A stretch of 32,027 nt of DNA from Nemertoderma westbladi. Lineage: Eukaryota > Xenacoelomorpha > Nemertodermatida > Nemertodermatidae. The first letter of the stretch is position 1. Every line of letters starts with the position of its first letter. Location: contig JAUCBJ010004951.1 of NCBI GenBank assembly GCA_032718475.1, positions 1-32,027 of the forward strand, written 5' to 3'. Below the pieces are notes generated by a model that worked only from the letters and a program-made list of their open reading frames with translations, searched no databases and was not told where the DNA came from. This document shows, piece after piece, positions 1 to 11,043 of this stretch. A program made the position numbers and the translations under genes.

Positions 1-570
1 TAGCTAGTCAAAAAACACTAGCTACCATACAAAAAAACATATCTACTAATTTTCTAGAACAGTAATAAAACATGCTAGAATCAATTTATAAGGTATTTCC
101 AAGTATAAAATTTGCATTAGAAAAAATCTCTTTTTGTGACCCTTTTGCTTGACAAGTGTCAAAATATTGGACACTCCTTAAGCCAAAGGATCCCTACTTC
201 GCCCTGTCGACACCCCTATCACTTTCACCACTCAATTTTTAGTTTTTTTTTAATGCTTCTTTGGTATTGTTGAATGTGAATGTTTTTTATGATATCTAGT
301 ATTTTTTGCTACCGAGTATTTTTTGAATATATAAAAAAATTTGAAAATATGGATATTTCAGGTTTAAACTGTTGCTGAATATATATTAATGACCAAAATA
401 ATTTTCAAAAAATACTAGCTGGTAAAAAAAACACTAGTTACCACATAAAAACATCTACTAGTACTAAGGTTCTAGAACATTCACCAATCTAAAAAATTAC
501 TCAAAAACACAAAAAAATAAATGTTAAAAAACTTATTTGGGACCCTTTTGCTTAACGAGTCAACATTTTT
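1..570. repeat. Diverged direct repeat, two copies about 410 bp apart
   Basis: Positions 1-165 and about 411-565 are diverged copies of one AT-rich sequence. Both have a run of the form CACTAGYTACCAYA, then ACATCTACTA, then TTCTAGAACA, and both end in GACCCTTTTGCTT. The stretch between them is AT-rich with no coding signal. This is probably a relic of a dispersed or tandem non-coding repeat; no class can be assigned. Confidence 0.55.
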
Positions 571-1225
571 TTTAAATCACGACGTTTACGATGCATGTAG
601 ATTACATAAGAAAAAAATTTCCTACGTTTGCGAAATTCGCGACGATCCGTCAGTTTCTGTGCCCTAATGCGAATTCGGGACATGTTGCTCGAATTATTAA
701 AATATGTTATTTAAGTCTTATGCAGGTATAAACCCTCCCACAGACCGAAACCTCCAACTGACCGAAAATCAATGTGCGGCACTTGATGAAGATGGAACTG
801 GAGATTATACATTTTTAAGATCTCCGATGACCGATAAGTCTATTCCGTGTAATCCCGCAAAGACCGCAGAGTCGCTTATTCGAGTCCCGTCTTCATTCCG
901 GAGAATTGAAATTGTCTTATAAACTGACAAGTAGGTCCAATAATCATAAAAAAATACCTTCTCAATTAAAATTTTGTGTTCTTTCTCGTGGAGACATCCA
1001 ATTGGCACGACTGGGCACAGAAATTTGCAGAAATTGAATGCAAACCCCAAACTTCATCACCTTTACCGATATCGCGATATATCGGAGCCAGTATCTTCTA
1101 TCCCAGATATCTCGAAAACTAAGCAAGATATGGGAAAACGGTTTCCATATTTGGATTCAGCATGAAATTCTGCATCAGATAGGATATGTTTCAAAAATTC
1201 GACTTTTTGGTCAGAAAATGCGCTA
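571..1225. other. AT-rich stretch without recognisable gene
   Basis: Short open frames occur on both strands (the longest about 96 codons), but they overlap one another and match no family I know. I see no gene here. Confidence 0.5.
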
Positions 1226-1254
1226 CCCCCCCCCCCCCCCCCCCCCCTCCCCCC
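1226..1254. repeat. Poly(C) tract
   Basis: Twenty-two consecutive C residues (1226-1247), one T, then six more C. It is one of several long C or G homopolymers in the window (6281, 15943, 16155, 23567). Length is uncertain because sequencing and assembly handle such tracts poorly. Polyproline frames read through it are artefacts. Confidence 0.9.
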
Positions 1255-1959
1255 TTAATAATGTATTTAATAATGATTTTATTGCGATTTATATTAATGT
1301 GGTGTGTATTAAATCTAATGTTATTTAGCAGACCCTACATGAGTCAATTACTGCTCTCTTTATGTGTGATCAAATATACTGACGGTCGGCAGAATAGTGT
1401 GTATGATCGTGATTGGTAACAAAGTATTTCCTAAAGAATACGCATTATACTTTAATCATAAGCGGTATCGTTGCGTTTTAGTATAAGTCTTAGTTCTGTT
1501 TAAATAGATAGAGCGCCACGTCCTAAAGGAACTGTTAATATTTCCCGAAAGCCAATAATATCTGTCAGAGATTAATTATTAACGATCTATCGAATAATAC
1601 AGTAAGTTTATGCTGCAACCTTACACTGCAATAATAAAATTTAAGCATCCGAATTCAGCCTCCCGGGTGTAGATCCATCGGGTGAATGATCGCGCATGGG
1701 CTGACTTCGGCTAATGTTTTGTGTATTAGCATAAATTGTTGTCGTATGCTAAAGGTGTTTTAATTAACTAAAAGACATATAAATTTTGGCAGGTTAAACT
1801 GCTAAAGGTCTTCAAAAGCGCGAACACCTTCTGTTCTGCCTGTTCTTTCACTTTCGGTTCGTTCTGCCGGCGGGGGGCAGCAGGGATTTGATGCCAGGAG
1901 ACGAGCTAGTTAAGAAGACGATGGAGATGGAGAAGAAGACGTTACGAATGGGGATTTTT
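1255..1959. other. Non-coding stretch, nothing recognised
   Basis: Mixed AT-rich DNA between the poly(C) tract and the LINE relic. I see no conserved coding frame, RNA gene or clear repeat. Confidence 0.4.
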
Positions 1960-2178
1960 TACTGGGCTACATTGCCCTGGGTCTATAGCAATAGTGTCAA
2001 CCGAAATTCCGTCCATCTTCAGGATTTTATCTCTGGAAATGGATTGTTTTCGGCTGGAACCCAGTTCAAGAAGCGAACTGGAAAGCTATGGACTCATAGT
2101 GGACCCAGTGGTCACAAGTCTCAGATAGACCATATTCTGTTTCGTAGGAAGTACAGGAGCTCTCTACAAGATATGTAG
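1960..2178 (+). pseudogene. LINE endonuclease, C-terminal fragment
   Basis: The frame running to 2178 ends with the typical end of an exonuclease-endonuclease-phosphatase (EEP) domain of non-LTR retrotransposons: a TQFKKRTGKLWTH block, then SGHKSQIDHILFRRKY. In intact enzymes the QIDHIL part holds the catalytic Asp-His neighbourhood of the nuclease that nicks target DNA for target-primed reverse transcription. The N-terminal part with the metal-binding Glu is not seen, so the domain is truncated. It lies about 270 bp upstream of a reverse-transcriptase fragment on the same strand and is probably the same decayed element. Confidence 0.7.
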
Positions 2179-2450
2179 AGACACGTTATGTACAATCTTC
2201 TGTACTATTACTCTCCGCAACTCTAGTATCTAGTGGTGCTGGAAAGGTAACTTCTGATTTTAAGCGGAAAAAGATTGTTACTGGAAAGATTTTTGAATTA
2301 TTAATGTCGACTTAATTAATTAATTTCTAATAGCTGGCTTTGTAATTTTGATTGGATCTGTTTGTGCACTAGCATTTATCAATGGAACTGTACTTCTAAT
2401 AATACCTGATCTATTTTTGGATTGGTTGATACTAATGTTAAGCCCAGCAT

Positions 2451-3370
2451 ATGAATCACCTTCTTCGACAGGAGCTAATAAACCAACAGGTTGATGCCAT
2501 CAATGATGCTGACGACAGCAGGCAATCATCCCAGGCATGGAAATCGATCAACTTGCTTACTGGGCGGAAAAGCCAACCAACCACCAAGGTTAAGGCTGAA
2601 TCACCAGCCGATCGCCTCAATGGTTGGAATGCCTACTTTGAAAAGCTCCTCAATAATGACAGGGTATTGCCTGATAACTTTATAGAAGTAAAAGTGTCTG
2701 AGTCTGTACTCCCAGATATTCCCATTGGCGATATCTCCTTTGCTGAAGTGGAGGCTGCTGCAAAGAGCATTAAGACCAATCGTGCCAGTGGAGTAGATGG
2801 TGTTCCCCCTGAGGTCTTTAATATACCTGAGTGTTTAAAGCTCATCTATCCCATCATAGTAGACATGTACCGAACAACAAGAGTTCCCACAAGAAATGAA
2901 AACAAATAAGTTGGTGCCAGTTCCCAAGAAGGGCAACCTAATACTCTATGGTTCTTTTCGGGGAATCTCATTCATCTCGATTGCTGCAAAGCTATACAAT
3001 AGAATTCTATTAAATCGCATCAGGGATCCCATTGAGAGACTGCTCTGTGGAAATCAGAATGGGTTCCGTAAAGGGGACCATGGAGCCCATTTTGGCACTT
3101 AGAGTTGAAGAGTTATCAAAAAAGAAAGACAGGCATCGGGCTGTTATCTTTGTTGACTTCTTCAAGGCCTTTGATTCAGTCTCCCACTCATGCATGTTCA
3201 GCATACTTTCATTATATGGGATTCCTGGTGAAATTATTGCAGCAATCAGATCAGTATACGATGGTTCAACAACATTTGTGTCTACTGTTGATGATGACAC
3301 AGAACCATTTGAAGTGTTATGGGGCGTTCTCCAGGGAGACACACTTGCACCATTCTTGTCACAACCATCA
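2451..3370 (+). pseudogene. LINE reverse transcriptase, frameshifted and truncated
   Basis: Three overlapping frames together cover the N-terminal half of a LINE reverse transcriptase. Frame 1 (2451-2909) has the linker typical of EN-RT LINEs (AWKSINLLTGR, then WNAYFEKLL) and the fingers motif TNRASGVDGVPPEVF. Frame 2 (about 2899-3090) has LVPVPKKG and GISFISIAAKLYNRILLNRI, ending in NQNGFRKG. Frame 3 (about 3085-3360) has motif A as FVDFFKAFDSVSH, with the first catalytic Asp, then GVLQGDTLAPFL. Homology stops right after this motif, so the YxDD motif is absent. The frame changes, missing C-terminus and cut by an unrelated 59-bp repeat mark it as dead. The EN-RT layout fits an RTE- or CR1-like clade, which I cannot separate by eye. 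Confidence 0.85.
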
Positions 3371-3432
3371 TCATTGGGTTCTTATCCATTTCTTGTTCAG
3401 CAGTAGGATTATCATTGTCACAACCATCATCA
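3356..3432. repeat. 59-bp partial tandem duplication
   Basis: TTGTCACAACCATCATCA occurs at 3356-3373 and again at 3415-3432. It sits where LINE RT homology ends, and probably marks the breakpoint between the LINE and Helitron relics. Confidence 0.7.
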
Positions 3433-3474
3433 GGAAAGATCTCTCAGTATGCGCTGTTGTTCATTGGCTTCCTC

Positions 3475-4915
3475 CTATCCAATGTAATACTGCTGCATGA
3501 GTTCTAACAACAGTGGTATAGAATCAGCTCCATGCCAAGATGACATCGAATCCCACCAAGATTGACCATTTGAAGGAATGAGGTCGTGTGAAGATCGGAA
3601 AGGCTTGGTCAGGATTAAGGCAAGTTGAGCGTATTTATCATGTTCCAATTCATTCCGTCTATCAGGCAACCGGGGGCCAATTATATCCGGAATTACATTG
3701 GTTTTTCATTTAACAACGCCATGAGTCAATCATTGTAGGTGTAGAATTCGGAATTTGAGAACTTCACCTGTTTTCCCCACAATAGAGACCTTCTCATACT
3801 GCTCCACAAAATCATACAGACTAACGTTGTCGAGTCCATCAGGGCGGTTGCAGTAGTCTTCCCACTGTGTGACTGATATGTATTCCCCAGTTTGGTGATC
3901 TCTTTCAAGCAGGGTCTCATATTCCTCCTTCTGAAGAATCGCATATGCTTGTGATAGGAGCAACGTTGAAAACCTATGTGATACATATGTTAGTTGCCCC
4001 TTCCATTCGATAAAGAAGGCAGCGAGAGGTGCAGATATTTCCTGTTTGCTACTGATCGTATAAACAATGCTGTTAAATCAGTTTCGCAGCAGCAGCGTGG
4101 GAATGAGACGTATTTAAGTCTTCCAAGGCTTTTTTTCCGTCGAACGCTGCTAGGATCATCTCAGTCTGACTCTTCACACTTTGCTGAGACTTCGTGACAT
4201 ATTTGACAACATAAAACGCCAGAAGTGAACCAGCTGCAAGAATGAGAATTCTGCAGTCATGATTACAACGAAGCAGCTCGAGTAACACAGGAACATAAGA
4301 GTTTATATATTCGTTTCCTATGACTCTAGCGTGTTCCACTTGACCATCTTCGAAGGTTGTAATCTCCACTGGTCCTGTCGTGACATATTTGACAACATAA
4401 AACGCCAGAAGTGAACCAGCTGCACCAATGAGAATTCTGCAGTCATGATTACAATGAAGCAGCTCGAGTAACACAGGAACATAAGAGTTTATATATTCGT
4501 TTCCTATGACTCTAGCGTGTTCCATATGTATCGATTGGAATGGATGTCTTTATAACAGTGTCGGCGAACTCAATTAACTTTCCCTTAGAATCTGAATCCA
4601 GATCTTTAAACTGATGCGAAGTGGCTGGGAAACCGTAAATCCAGATTAGGGAATGTAGATGTAAGGTGCCACGGCCTGCAGTTTCGGGAAGAGCAAAGAA
4701 TGCCTTCGTATAACCGAAAAGGCCACGTTCATTTCCGCTCTTGTTAGCCAAATACCATCCGAGAACATTGCGAATTAAGTGCGTGACCAAGCGATTGAAA
4801 TACGGTACTTTTCCGCCGCATGTGGCCTGTACCGAGCGCTGCAAACCGATCTGCGGGTGTAGGGAAGTCATCCGTATCGTTGAACTGAACAGATATATCC
4901 TTCACATTAGACGCC
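3475..4915 (-). pseudogene. Helitron Rep/helicase N-terminal half, broken
   Basis: On the minus strand several frames reconstruct the Rep (HUH nuclease) part of a Helitron rolling-circle transposase. From 4871 down come NVLGWYLANKSG, GLFGYTKAFFALPE and GRGTLHLHSLIWIYG; the two histidines of HLH (codons near 4660 and 4654) are the metal-binding HUH motif. After a frame change near 4515 comes NEYINSYVPVLLELL, RCNHDCRIL and the two-tyrosine motif YVVKYVTKSQQ (Tyr-x3-Tyr then Lys). Further on (about 3960-3730) is YCNRPDGLDNVSLYDFVEQY, and at 3669-3500 PDRRNELEHDKYAQLALIL then KPFRS, both typical of the Rep-to-helicase linker. Helicase motifs are absent. Frameshifts and stops make it non-functional. 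Confidence 0.85.
4193..4526 (-). repeat. 186-bp in-frame tandem duplication inside the Helitron relic
   Basis: The block starting CGTGACATATTTGAC at 4193 repeats from 4379 with a 186-bp (62-codon) period; the second copy stops near 4526. The copies differ at only a few bases, for example GCAAGAATG versus GCACCAATG. The duplicated protein segment runs from VEHARVIGNEY to YVVKYVT, so the catalytic two-tyrosine motif is present twice in one frame. The near identity says the duplication is younger than the frameshifts, or that it came from an active duplicated copy. Confidence 0.85.
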
Positions 4916-5340
4916 TCTGCATATTTGAAAAGTAGAATAAAAATAATTATGAGTTTAGTTAATAATAATAAAATGCTTTAAATATATATAATAAAAGGGC
5001 GCTCATTAACCCTATTAAACCCGGGGGGGGGGGTCAATATGACCTCCCCGCACCCGTGTTTTTTTTGTTATAAGTTATAACTCTGAAACGAACGCGTTGC
5101 GAATCTGACATTTTATGACTTTTCCTAAAAATCTATTGTCTTCCCAATTGTGAAAACAGTTTTCAAAAATATTGGGAAGTCTTCGAGTTATAACACCATT
5201 ATTTAACACAACTTTTGGCACTTTTTTTGAGACTTTTTTTGAAAATTACATTTCATGAAATATGATTTGTAACATCTCTATTTTCTATTTACACCGGCTT
5301 TTTGGTGTTTGCAATTAGATGGAATTCATATAAATTAATG
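4916..5340. other. AT-rich spacer with a G-run palindrome
   Basis: No coding signal. At 5023-5049 a run of eleven G leads into GGTCA-ATA-TGACC and then TCCCC, so that G-run, palindrome and C-run can form one hairpin. This resembles the C/G-capped inverted ends seen elsewhere in the window and may be a foldback remnant. Confidence 0.45.
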
Positions 5341-5344
5341 TAGA

Positions 5345-5805
5345 AATTTCAAACTTGTTTTTTTCATCGGGTGCCAAATTTTGGTGCCAGTACCAAATTT
5401 TTAATTATGTCAAAGTTGAAAATTGATTGTTTGAACCTGTTTTTTACACAATTGGGGTTTTTTGGGGTTCTGGTTTCAATGGAATATATACGAGTTGCAC
5501 CAGGCGTATCAAACTTGTATTTTTCGGTGCTGTGTGCTAAATTTGGTGCCAGCACGAAATTCTGAAAATCCATTCAATTGCTTGTGACACCTTATTTCTC
5601 GCGTTTTAGAGGTTTATGGCGTAAGAGTTTTCAAACTTGTATTTTTCGGGTTAAAATTGTTGTACCAGCACCAAATTTTTAAAAATAAGCAAATTTATCA
5701 ACATATATTATCACCTGAATCCGATTAAATCATTTAAAACAGCACTATCTCAAACCTGTACTATTTCGTCATGGATACGAAATTTGGTGCTAGCACCAAA
5801 TCTTT
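5345..5805. repeat. Four diverged copies of a palindrome-centred repeat
   Basis: A motif close to TTTGGTGCCAGCACCAAA, itself an inverted repeat, occurs at about 5383-5400, 5541-5562, 5656-5678 and 5779-5801. Three copies are preceded by a related leader, TCAAACTTGTATTTTTCGG or close variants; the fourth has TCAAACCTGTACTATTTCG. Spacing varies from about 115 to 160 bp. The small open frames on both strands here come from the repeat and are not genes. Confidence 0.75.
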
Positions 5806-6230
5806 ATAAAAGAAATCCAAACATAACCTTATACAACGCCGATTTATGACCATGTATTAAAATTAAACTGTATGCTAATCCAATGCTCGTTTACTTTGTG
5901 GCTCGCCCTACATTTTAGAAATAAATGTATACCATGTCCCGGTATACCATGTCATCTGAATTCCAGTCAGACAATAGATGTGAACTATGCCGTAAGACAA
6001 GTTCATCGTCGCATCCTCACATTCGTTGTAACATCTGCGCTTGCGTTGCAGATATTACGTCACCTGCAAATATAATTAACCAAAAAAAATATAATTAAAA
6101 AATCATAAAAAATTACTCACTACATTTCAATATACTGCGTAGCAAAAATCGTCATATCAAATAATAAGTGACAGAATAGATCTGCAATAATAAATGTATA
6201 AGAAAGAGGAAATAGTTGTCCCATGATACG
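5806..6230. other. AT-rich spacer, nothing recognised
   Basis: Short frames only; no repeat or RNA structure that I can support. Confidence 0.35.
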
Positions 6231-6350
6231 TATGGGGACGTTCATAAAGTATGTCAAGCAAATTTCCCCGATGTTTGACACCCCCCCCCCCCCCCCCCCC
6301 CATCTCTGTCACAAGGTGTCACGCAAGCTCCCCCATCTGTCACAATAGTA
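6231..6350. mobile_element. MITE-like terminus with poly(C) tract
   Basis: The sequence GGGGACGTTCATAAAGTATG, then a run of 21 C (6281-6301), then repeated TGTCACAA/GTGTCACG words follows a pattern I recall from widespread non-autonomous DNA elements of invertebrates (a GACGTTCATAAA start, a C- or G-run and GTCAC words). I cannot find the partner end, so the boundaries and the superfamily are unknown. Confidence 0.4.
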
Positions 6351-6403
6351 AATTTATAATACCCAGCCCCCGAGACAAAAAATATTTATGTCAATAATAC
6401 ACA

Positions 6404-6690
6404 ATGTTTGTTATGCCAAAATACAACATCGGATTTCCCATATCACATTTCCCACGGACAAGTCAAGTGTTCATCTATATATTAATAACAGGTATTACAG
6501 AGTCGGAGTCAATGGATGCTATGTCCTCCCCAATAATGGAGGGTGGCACTAAATATTCATCGTTTGTTATGCCAAAATACAATATTAATTCAATCACTAT
6601 CTACATTTTCCAAGTCAAGTGTTCTTATTCTATATTAATAACAGGTATTACAGCGTTGGAGTCAATGGCTTCTATGTCCTACTCAATTTA
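6404..6690. repeat. Two-copy direct repeat, 156-bp period
   Basis: TTTGTTATGCCAAAATACAA at 6407 recurs at 6563. Both copies then have CAAGTCAAGTGTTC, TATATTAATAACAGGTATTA and GAGTCAATGG in the same order. A frame of 125 codons crosses both copies, but its peptide is of low complexity and matches nothing, so I do not call it a gene. Confidence 0.75.
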
Positions 6691-6997
6691 TCTATTATAC
6701 TCAATGTCATATGTCATATCATGTCAAATGTCATATTGTATAATGCGGCAGCAATATTTCTTCTTAACTCCAAGAGTGTAGCAGCAAGATTTAATGTTGC
6801 CTCTTCTTGCAATTCGAAATACAAAACTGCTGGAGTACCGTAACAGGATATGTTGTTATTGAGAAAGAACTCACGGAGACAATTCCAGGCAGCTATGGCC
6901 AACTTATCTCGGCTCTGCGTTCCTCCAGACTGCTAATGAATTGGCATGTTGTAATAGCTGCTCTCTTCCTTAAACTCCTGGTGGTAGTAACCCAGCT

Positions 6998-8881
6998 TTA
7001 ATGAATGATGTCTTCAGATTTGGAACACAGAAAATATCGTGTTCGGTTTCTAATGTTCCCATGCTCAAGATGAAACATAGCAGAAACTTTAGCAGAATTT
7101 ACAGTATAATTAACATTAGTATTATTGATGTTTCTAATGAAATCTTTTAGAAGGGGAATTACAATAGGTCGAATTTGCACCATCCTATTGTCGCCATCTA
7201 TCCAAGCACCAGTGACCCGATTGGTCTGCGTTCCTGGGTGGAGTAATTCGTGCAAACCAGGTTAAGTACAACTTCAGTGAGTTTACAAACACTAACACAG
7301 GTGTCCGTAGGGAGAACACTGATATTTTGTCGATGCTTATCTTTGCAGCTTTTCTATCCAGAATCATCAGTTCCTGGATTTGGGTAAACTGTCACTCAGG
7401 TAGCAATTGCATCAAATCCTGATGTACCCTAACTGCTTCCAGGAAGTCACCAACCGCCCCTCCATCTGCTGGTACTGCTGGTCCCCTGTAACGTTTTTCG
7501 ATCATATATCCATGGCGAAGATCGATATCCATAACAACTGTTGGTATGTAAATCGAATCTATATTTGAAACTGTCAGAGGGAATTCCAATAATAGCCATT
7601 CTGCTTCTGGACAACCAAGAGATCTTACTTGCTGTGTTATTTGTTTGGATTCCTGTTGTTGGTCTTTATTTTCTTTATTAATATGTTGGCCGGTTATTTT
7701 AATATTTTAATATTCCTGGGCTGTGACTTTAATGGCATCCTGTTTATTCCCAGAAGTTAAATACAGGCTGCATTTCTCATCCGAACCATCTTCATATTTA
7801 GTGACGTAATCCGCTGAGGTATGGTGATCCGTTATTAAAGCATTGTCATTTGATTGATGCAATGCAAACAATGAAGGAAAACATGGAGAAAATGCCTCAT
7901 CTCCATCGGTTGGATACGTATGTCGACCAGCAACTAGAGGGGGGAGAAGTCTGATGGGTCTACCTCACCGGGGATCTCGTTCAGCTAAGATAAGCCAGAT
8001 AAGCTTCTAGGGCCTCTTTCGAATGTTTCAGTGGAATGATGTCATAGCTGTATCCTTCCTGCGTACTAGTTTTACGGTGCCTACACACTCTTCTTTTGAC
8101 ACCTGGCCCCTTCCACAGAGCAGCTATGTACTTGTCTTTTTATATTTGACAATATTTGTTCCAGTTGTTCCCTGTCTCTTATTATACCTAACTGATGTGG
8201 TCAATGTCGCCTAGAGGTTTTTTGTGCGACTTTTCAATGTACTAAATTAGGTATTCATGGGCTCGCTGGTTGGCACGAGTATATAGCATCATGGCTGACT
8301 GAGTTATTGAATGTTGTAATTCAGGAGAATCTACAGCAGCTGATAGTAGCTTTTGCACCTGCTTCCAAATAGGTGCAACTCCTGGATGCGTATCCATGTC
8401 GATAGTATGTGTATAAAAATATATTGGAGGACCTTTTTGTTAGCAAGAACATTCGATAATTCCAACACATTTCTATCACTATCAGTTTGATCAAAATTAA
8501 GTCGGCATTTGGCTTTGATGTTTGGAATGGTGGAGGACTTGCTAAGAAGGGCACCGAGCCCTCGTTTCATAACATATCTCAAGTCCATATATTGTAAATT
8601 GCAGTTCATTAGGGCATTGAATACAAAGACAAGGTAATTCGGATCAGTAGATGTAAGTGAATGGCCACTTAACAGGCCACCCACCAAGGGTGCGGTTCGG
8701 GTGATTCTTCCGGATTTACATTACTTTCACTATCTAACAAGTGATCTGTAGCTTCTGTTGGAGGTCTGGGAGTTACAAGAACATTCAATGATGACATTTG
8801 ATCCCAATGTCTACTACACATAGCCGCTGTACATTCCCCTCTCTGGGCATCTATGAGTTGACTTTTTATTACAAAGTGCAT
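6998..8881 (-). pseudogene. Cluster of decayed minus-strand coding fragments, family unknown
   Basis: Several minus-strand frames read like real protein but break often: 8881-8430 (PEESPEPHPWW, FVFNALMNCNLQYMDLRYVM), 8420-8230 (HPGVAPIWKQVQKLLSAAV in a shifted frame), about 7900-7590 (HTSADYVTKYEDGSDEKCS, then PEAEWLLLEFPL just before 7589), 7589-7392, 7367-7185 and 7255-6998. The PEAEW-LLL-FPL segment recalls the EA-W-xL-xFPL region that follows Rep in some Helitrons, but the neighbouring residues do not fit well. The run is on one strand, so it may be one large relic or several mobile-element fragments. I see no intact gene. Confidence 0.3.
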
Positions 8882-9520
8882 TTGTCAGCAACAAAGTACA
8901 GCAAAGATAGCCTGAACCACGGAAATCTTTTGTTAGGGGATACAAATGTTTTTGGCACTTTGTTTGGATTTCCTCCCATGTACTTACTGTAGGTAATCAT
9001 CCTGCACCTTTGATTGTATATTGGTGATGGATTTACAATAGTAAGCGTCCACTTTCTATTTATCAACACAGTATCTGCGTGAGTAGCTCTCTGCGGGATT
9101 ATAGATTATAGGGCGTCGGTGTTATAGAATGGTTGAAGGAATCGGCGAAATACTTCTGTATGCATCCGCCCTTCCTCATAAACTGTATGTCCCTCTCCGA
9201 GACCTAATGGGTGTCGCTTTAGAGTCCTAGACACTATATCGCCATCGGTAATGAAACATGTTGACCGATGATTCTATAGCCAAATAATATTGTAGGATTA
9301 TCCCTGGAGGCGAGATAATCGCCCAATATACGCACCCTCTCCATTTCAGCTGTGATTCAAACCTGTTGATGTTAGGGGTAGCTCCTTCTCCATATACGTC
9401 CGTATATTTGCTCCTCTTACTCTCCTTATAATCCCAACTTAGGTATGAGATATAGCTGGTTCCAGTTTTGAGCGTGTTATACTCCACGTGGGTTTGTCTG
9501 AGTTCTCAATTACCAAATAT

Positions 9521-9572
9521 TCAAGTTTATTGAGTTTATTAAGTTTATTGAGTTTATATTAAGTTTATTCAA
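9521..9572. repeat. Short tandem repeat (AAGTTTATTG)n
   Basis: About five imperfect 10-11-bp units related to AAGTTTATTGAGTTTATT in AT-rich DNA. Confidence 0.8.
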
Positions 9573-9858
9573 GTACTGCGTGCCGTGCCAGTAGCAGAAA
9601 GCTGCCTGTGCAATTACTTTGGACTCAGGCAGGTGAGTCAAACTGTAAGGCCTACAGAGCTAACCAGTACTGTACCACCAGTACAGCAAATCACCAAATT
9701 ATAGAGTGTGCTATTTGCACCTAGTATATTTACTTGCGCATACTGACAAACAGCATCAGCTCGCACCTATAAGAGATACAGGTTGACCCGGGTTTTTCCT
9801 GTCTGAATCTGAGATATTTGGTCCTAAATTTTATGGCGTCCCAGGACGGCGTCACGCT

Positions 9859-10889
9859 TCACCCTGATCTAAGGAACTTACGGCGGGCAATGGCAGCCTT
9901 CATCATGATCTTCTCCATGTGGGCATATCCTGGCACTAATAAAAGTTTATTCACCCATTCAGGATGGTCACTAAGCAAGTTTAAGGCAAGGGACATAGGA
10001 CTCCCATCCATTACCATAGCCACCCACTCCCTACTGCAGCTCGGGTCACATACACCACTATTTTGCATTGTCCTCTCCATTATAGACTCCACAGCAGCAT
10101 ACGAGCTCAGATCGCCTTCAATGGGTGAATGGACCTGTACATCCGTAAACAGTGGACCAGGGGTGGCTTCAATGGTGCCTCGATCCTCCAACAATGATAT
10201 GAGTCTTTCATACGTTTTGTCATTGAATATCGTTGATTATGACTTGAGGTGACCCTTCAGGACAGATAATTCCGACAGGACAAACAGGGAATGAATCGAA
10301 CTAAACAATGTTTTGTTTTGGTTCAAAAATGAGTCTAGTGTGCTATCTAATTTTTCTCCAAGCTCTAAATGTTTCATGTTCATCTGTTGGTATTTATGTT
10401 TTGGTGGGTGATTAATCGAAAGGACGTTTGTGACCTTTGATACAGGTAGCAGTAGATGTTTTTGATTATATACATGGTACGTTTTACCAACAAACTGCAT
10501 GTTGTCAATTAGTACTGAAATATCTCCATCCCCAAATGATTGTTGAGTATTTGCTGAATATTTCAGCATCCTAGTTACCGTCATGTAACTGAGTAACACA
10601 CTACATTCTCCAAAGTTGCTAGTTTACCATTATATTTGGAGTGTATAGAAGATAATATAAGTTCATATAATTTGACAGCAATAGTTTTAGATCTTTTCGT
10701 TTTAGAGGTCGTCAAATCTTTATTGTCCACACCAGTCAGGTCATACAAAAAATCCCGCACGTCACCTTCCCGAATCACCTTGTCTGGATCATATTCCAAC
10801 AAATCATTTAAATCGTAGCGCGATCTGTTCAACTGGGTGGCACAAATTTCTCGCAGCTTGCTTCCTGGTGATTTAGATCCAGCAGCCAC
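9859..10889 (-). pseudogene. Relic of a large uncharacterised repeat-derived protein
   Basis: Three consecutive minus-strand frames read as one protein broken by frame changes and at least one stop: 10889-10581 (NRSRYDLNDLLEYDPDKVI, LYDLTGVDNKDLTTSKTKR), 10599-10237 (ISVLIDNMQFVGKTYHVYNQ, INHPPKHKYQQ) and 10194-9859 (REWVAMVMDGSPMSLALNLL, HPEWVNKLLLVPGYAHMEKI). The DN-x-QF-GK-YHV segment and the later W-x-LL-x-PG-x-xHxE segment recall a family of multicopy invertebrate proteins of the DUF6589 kind, probably transposon-borne; this is from memory and unproven. It is not functional as it stands. Confidence 0.4.
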
Positions 10890-11043
10890 GGTATTATTAC
10901 AGGTGGTGACTGGAGGGGATTGTGATACAGTAGAAAATATGCTATCAACGAAATTACAGAAACAAATAGCTCAACAAGATCTTGTAGATCCCTTCTTTAT
11001 CATTTAATTTAATCTAATCACACCAATAGTTTAGGCACATATT

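Larger units (their letters stand above)
1960..3370 (+). mobile_element. Decayed EN-RT LINE (non-LTR retrotransposon) relic
   Basis: The endonuclease end and the reverse transcriptase lie in the right order and on the same strand. The gap 2179-2450 is AT-rich and has lost its coding sense. The element lacks the 5' endonuclease part and everything after the middle of the RT. The right side changes into a short tandem repeat and then a minus-strand Helitron relic. Confidence 0.75.

Noticed and set aside
704-1165. Small overlapping frames at 704-922, 805-1050 and 974-1165
   Set aside because: They overlap on both strands, encode no recognisable motif and have no splice or start support.
1038-1419. 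Two polyproline frames
   Set aside because: Produced by the poly(C) tract; the flanks lack coding character. The same applies to the frame at 15827-16144.
5364-5573. Overlapping 64- and 69-codon frames on both strands
   Set aside because: Both arise from the palindromic repeat, which reads similarly on either strand.
9818-10252. 144-codon plus-strand frame
   Set aside because: It is the antisense of the minus-strand relic, whose frame has better protein character.
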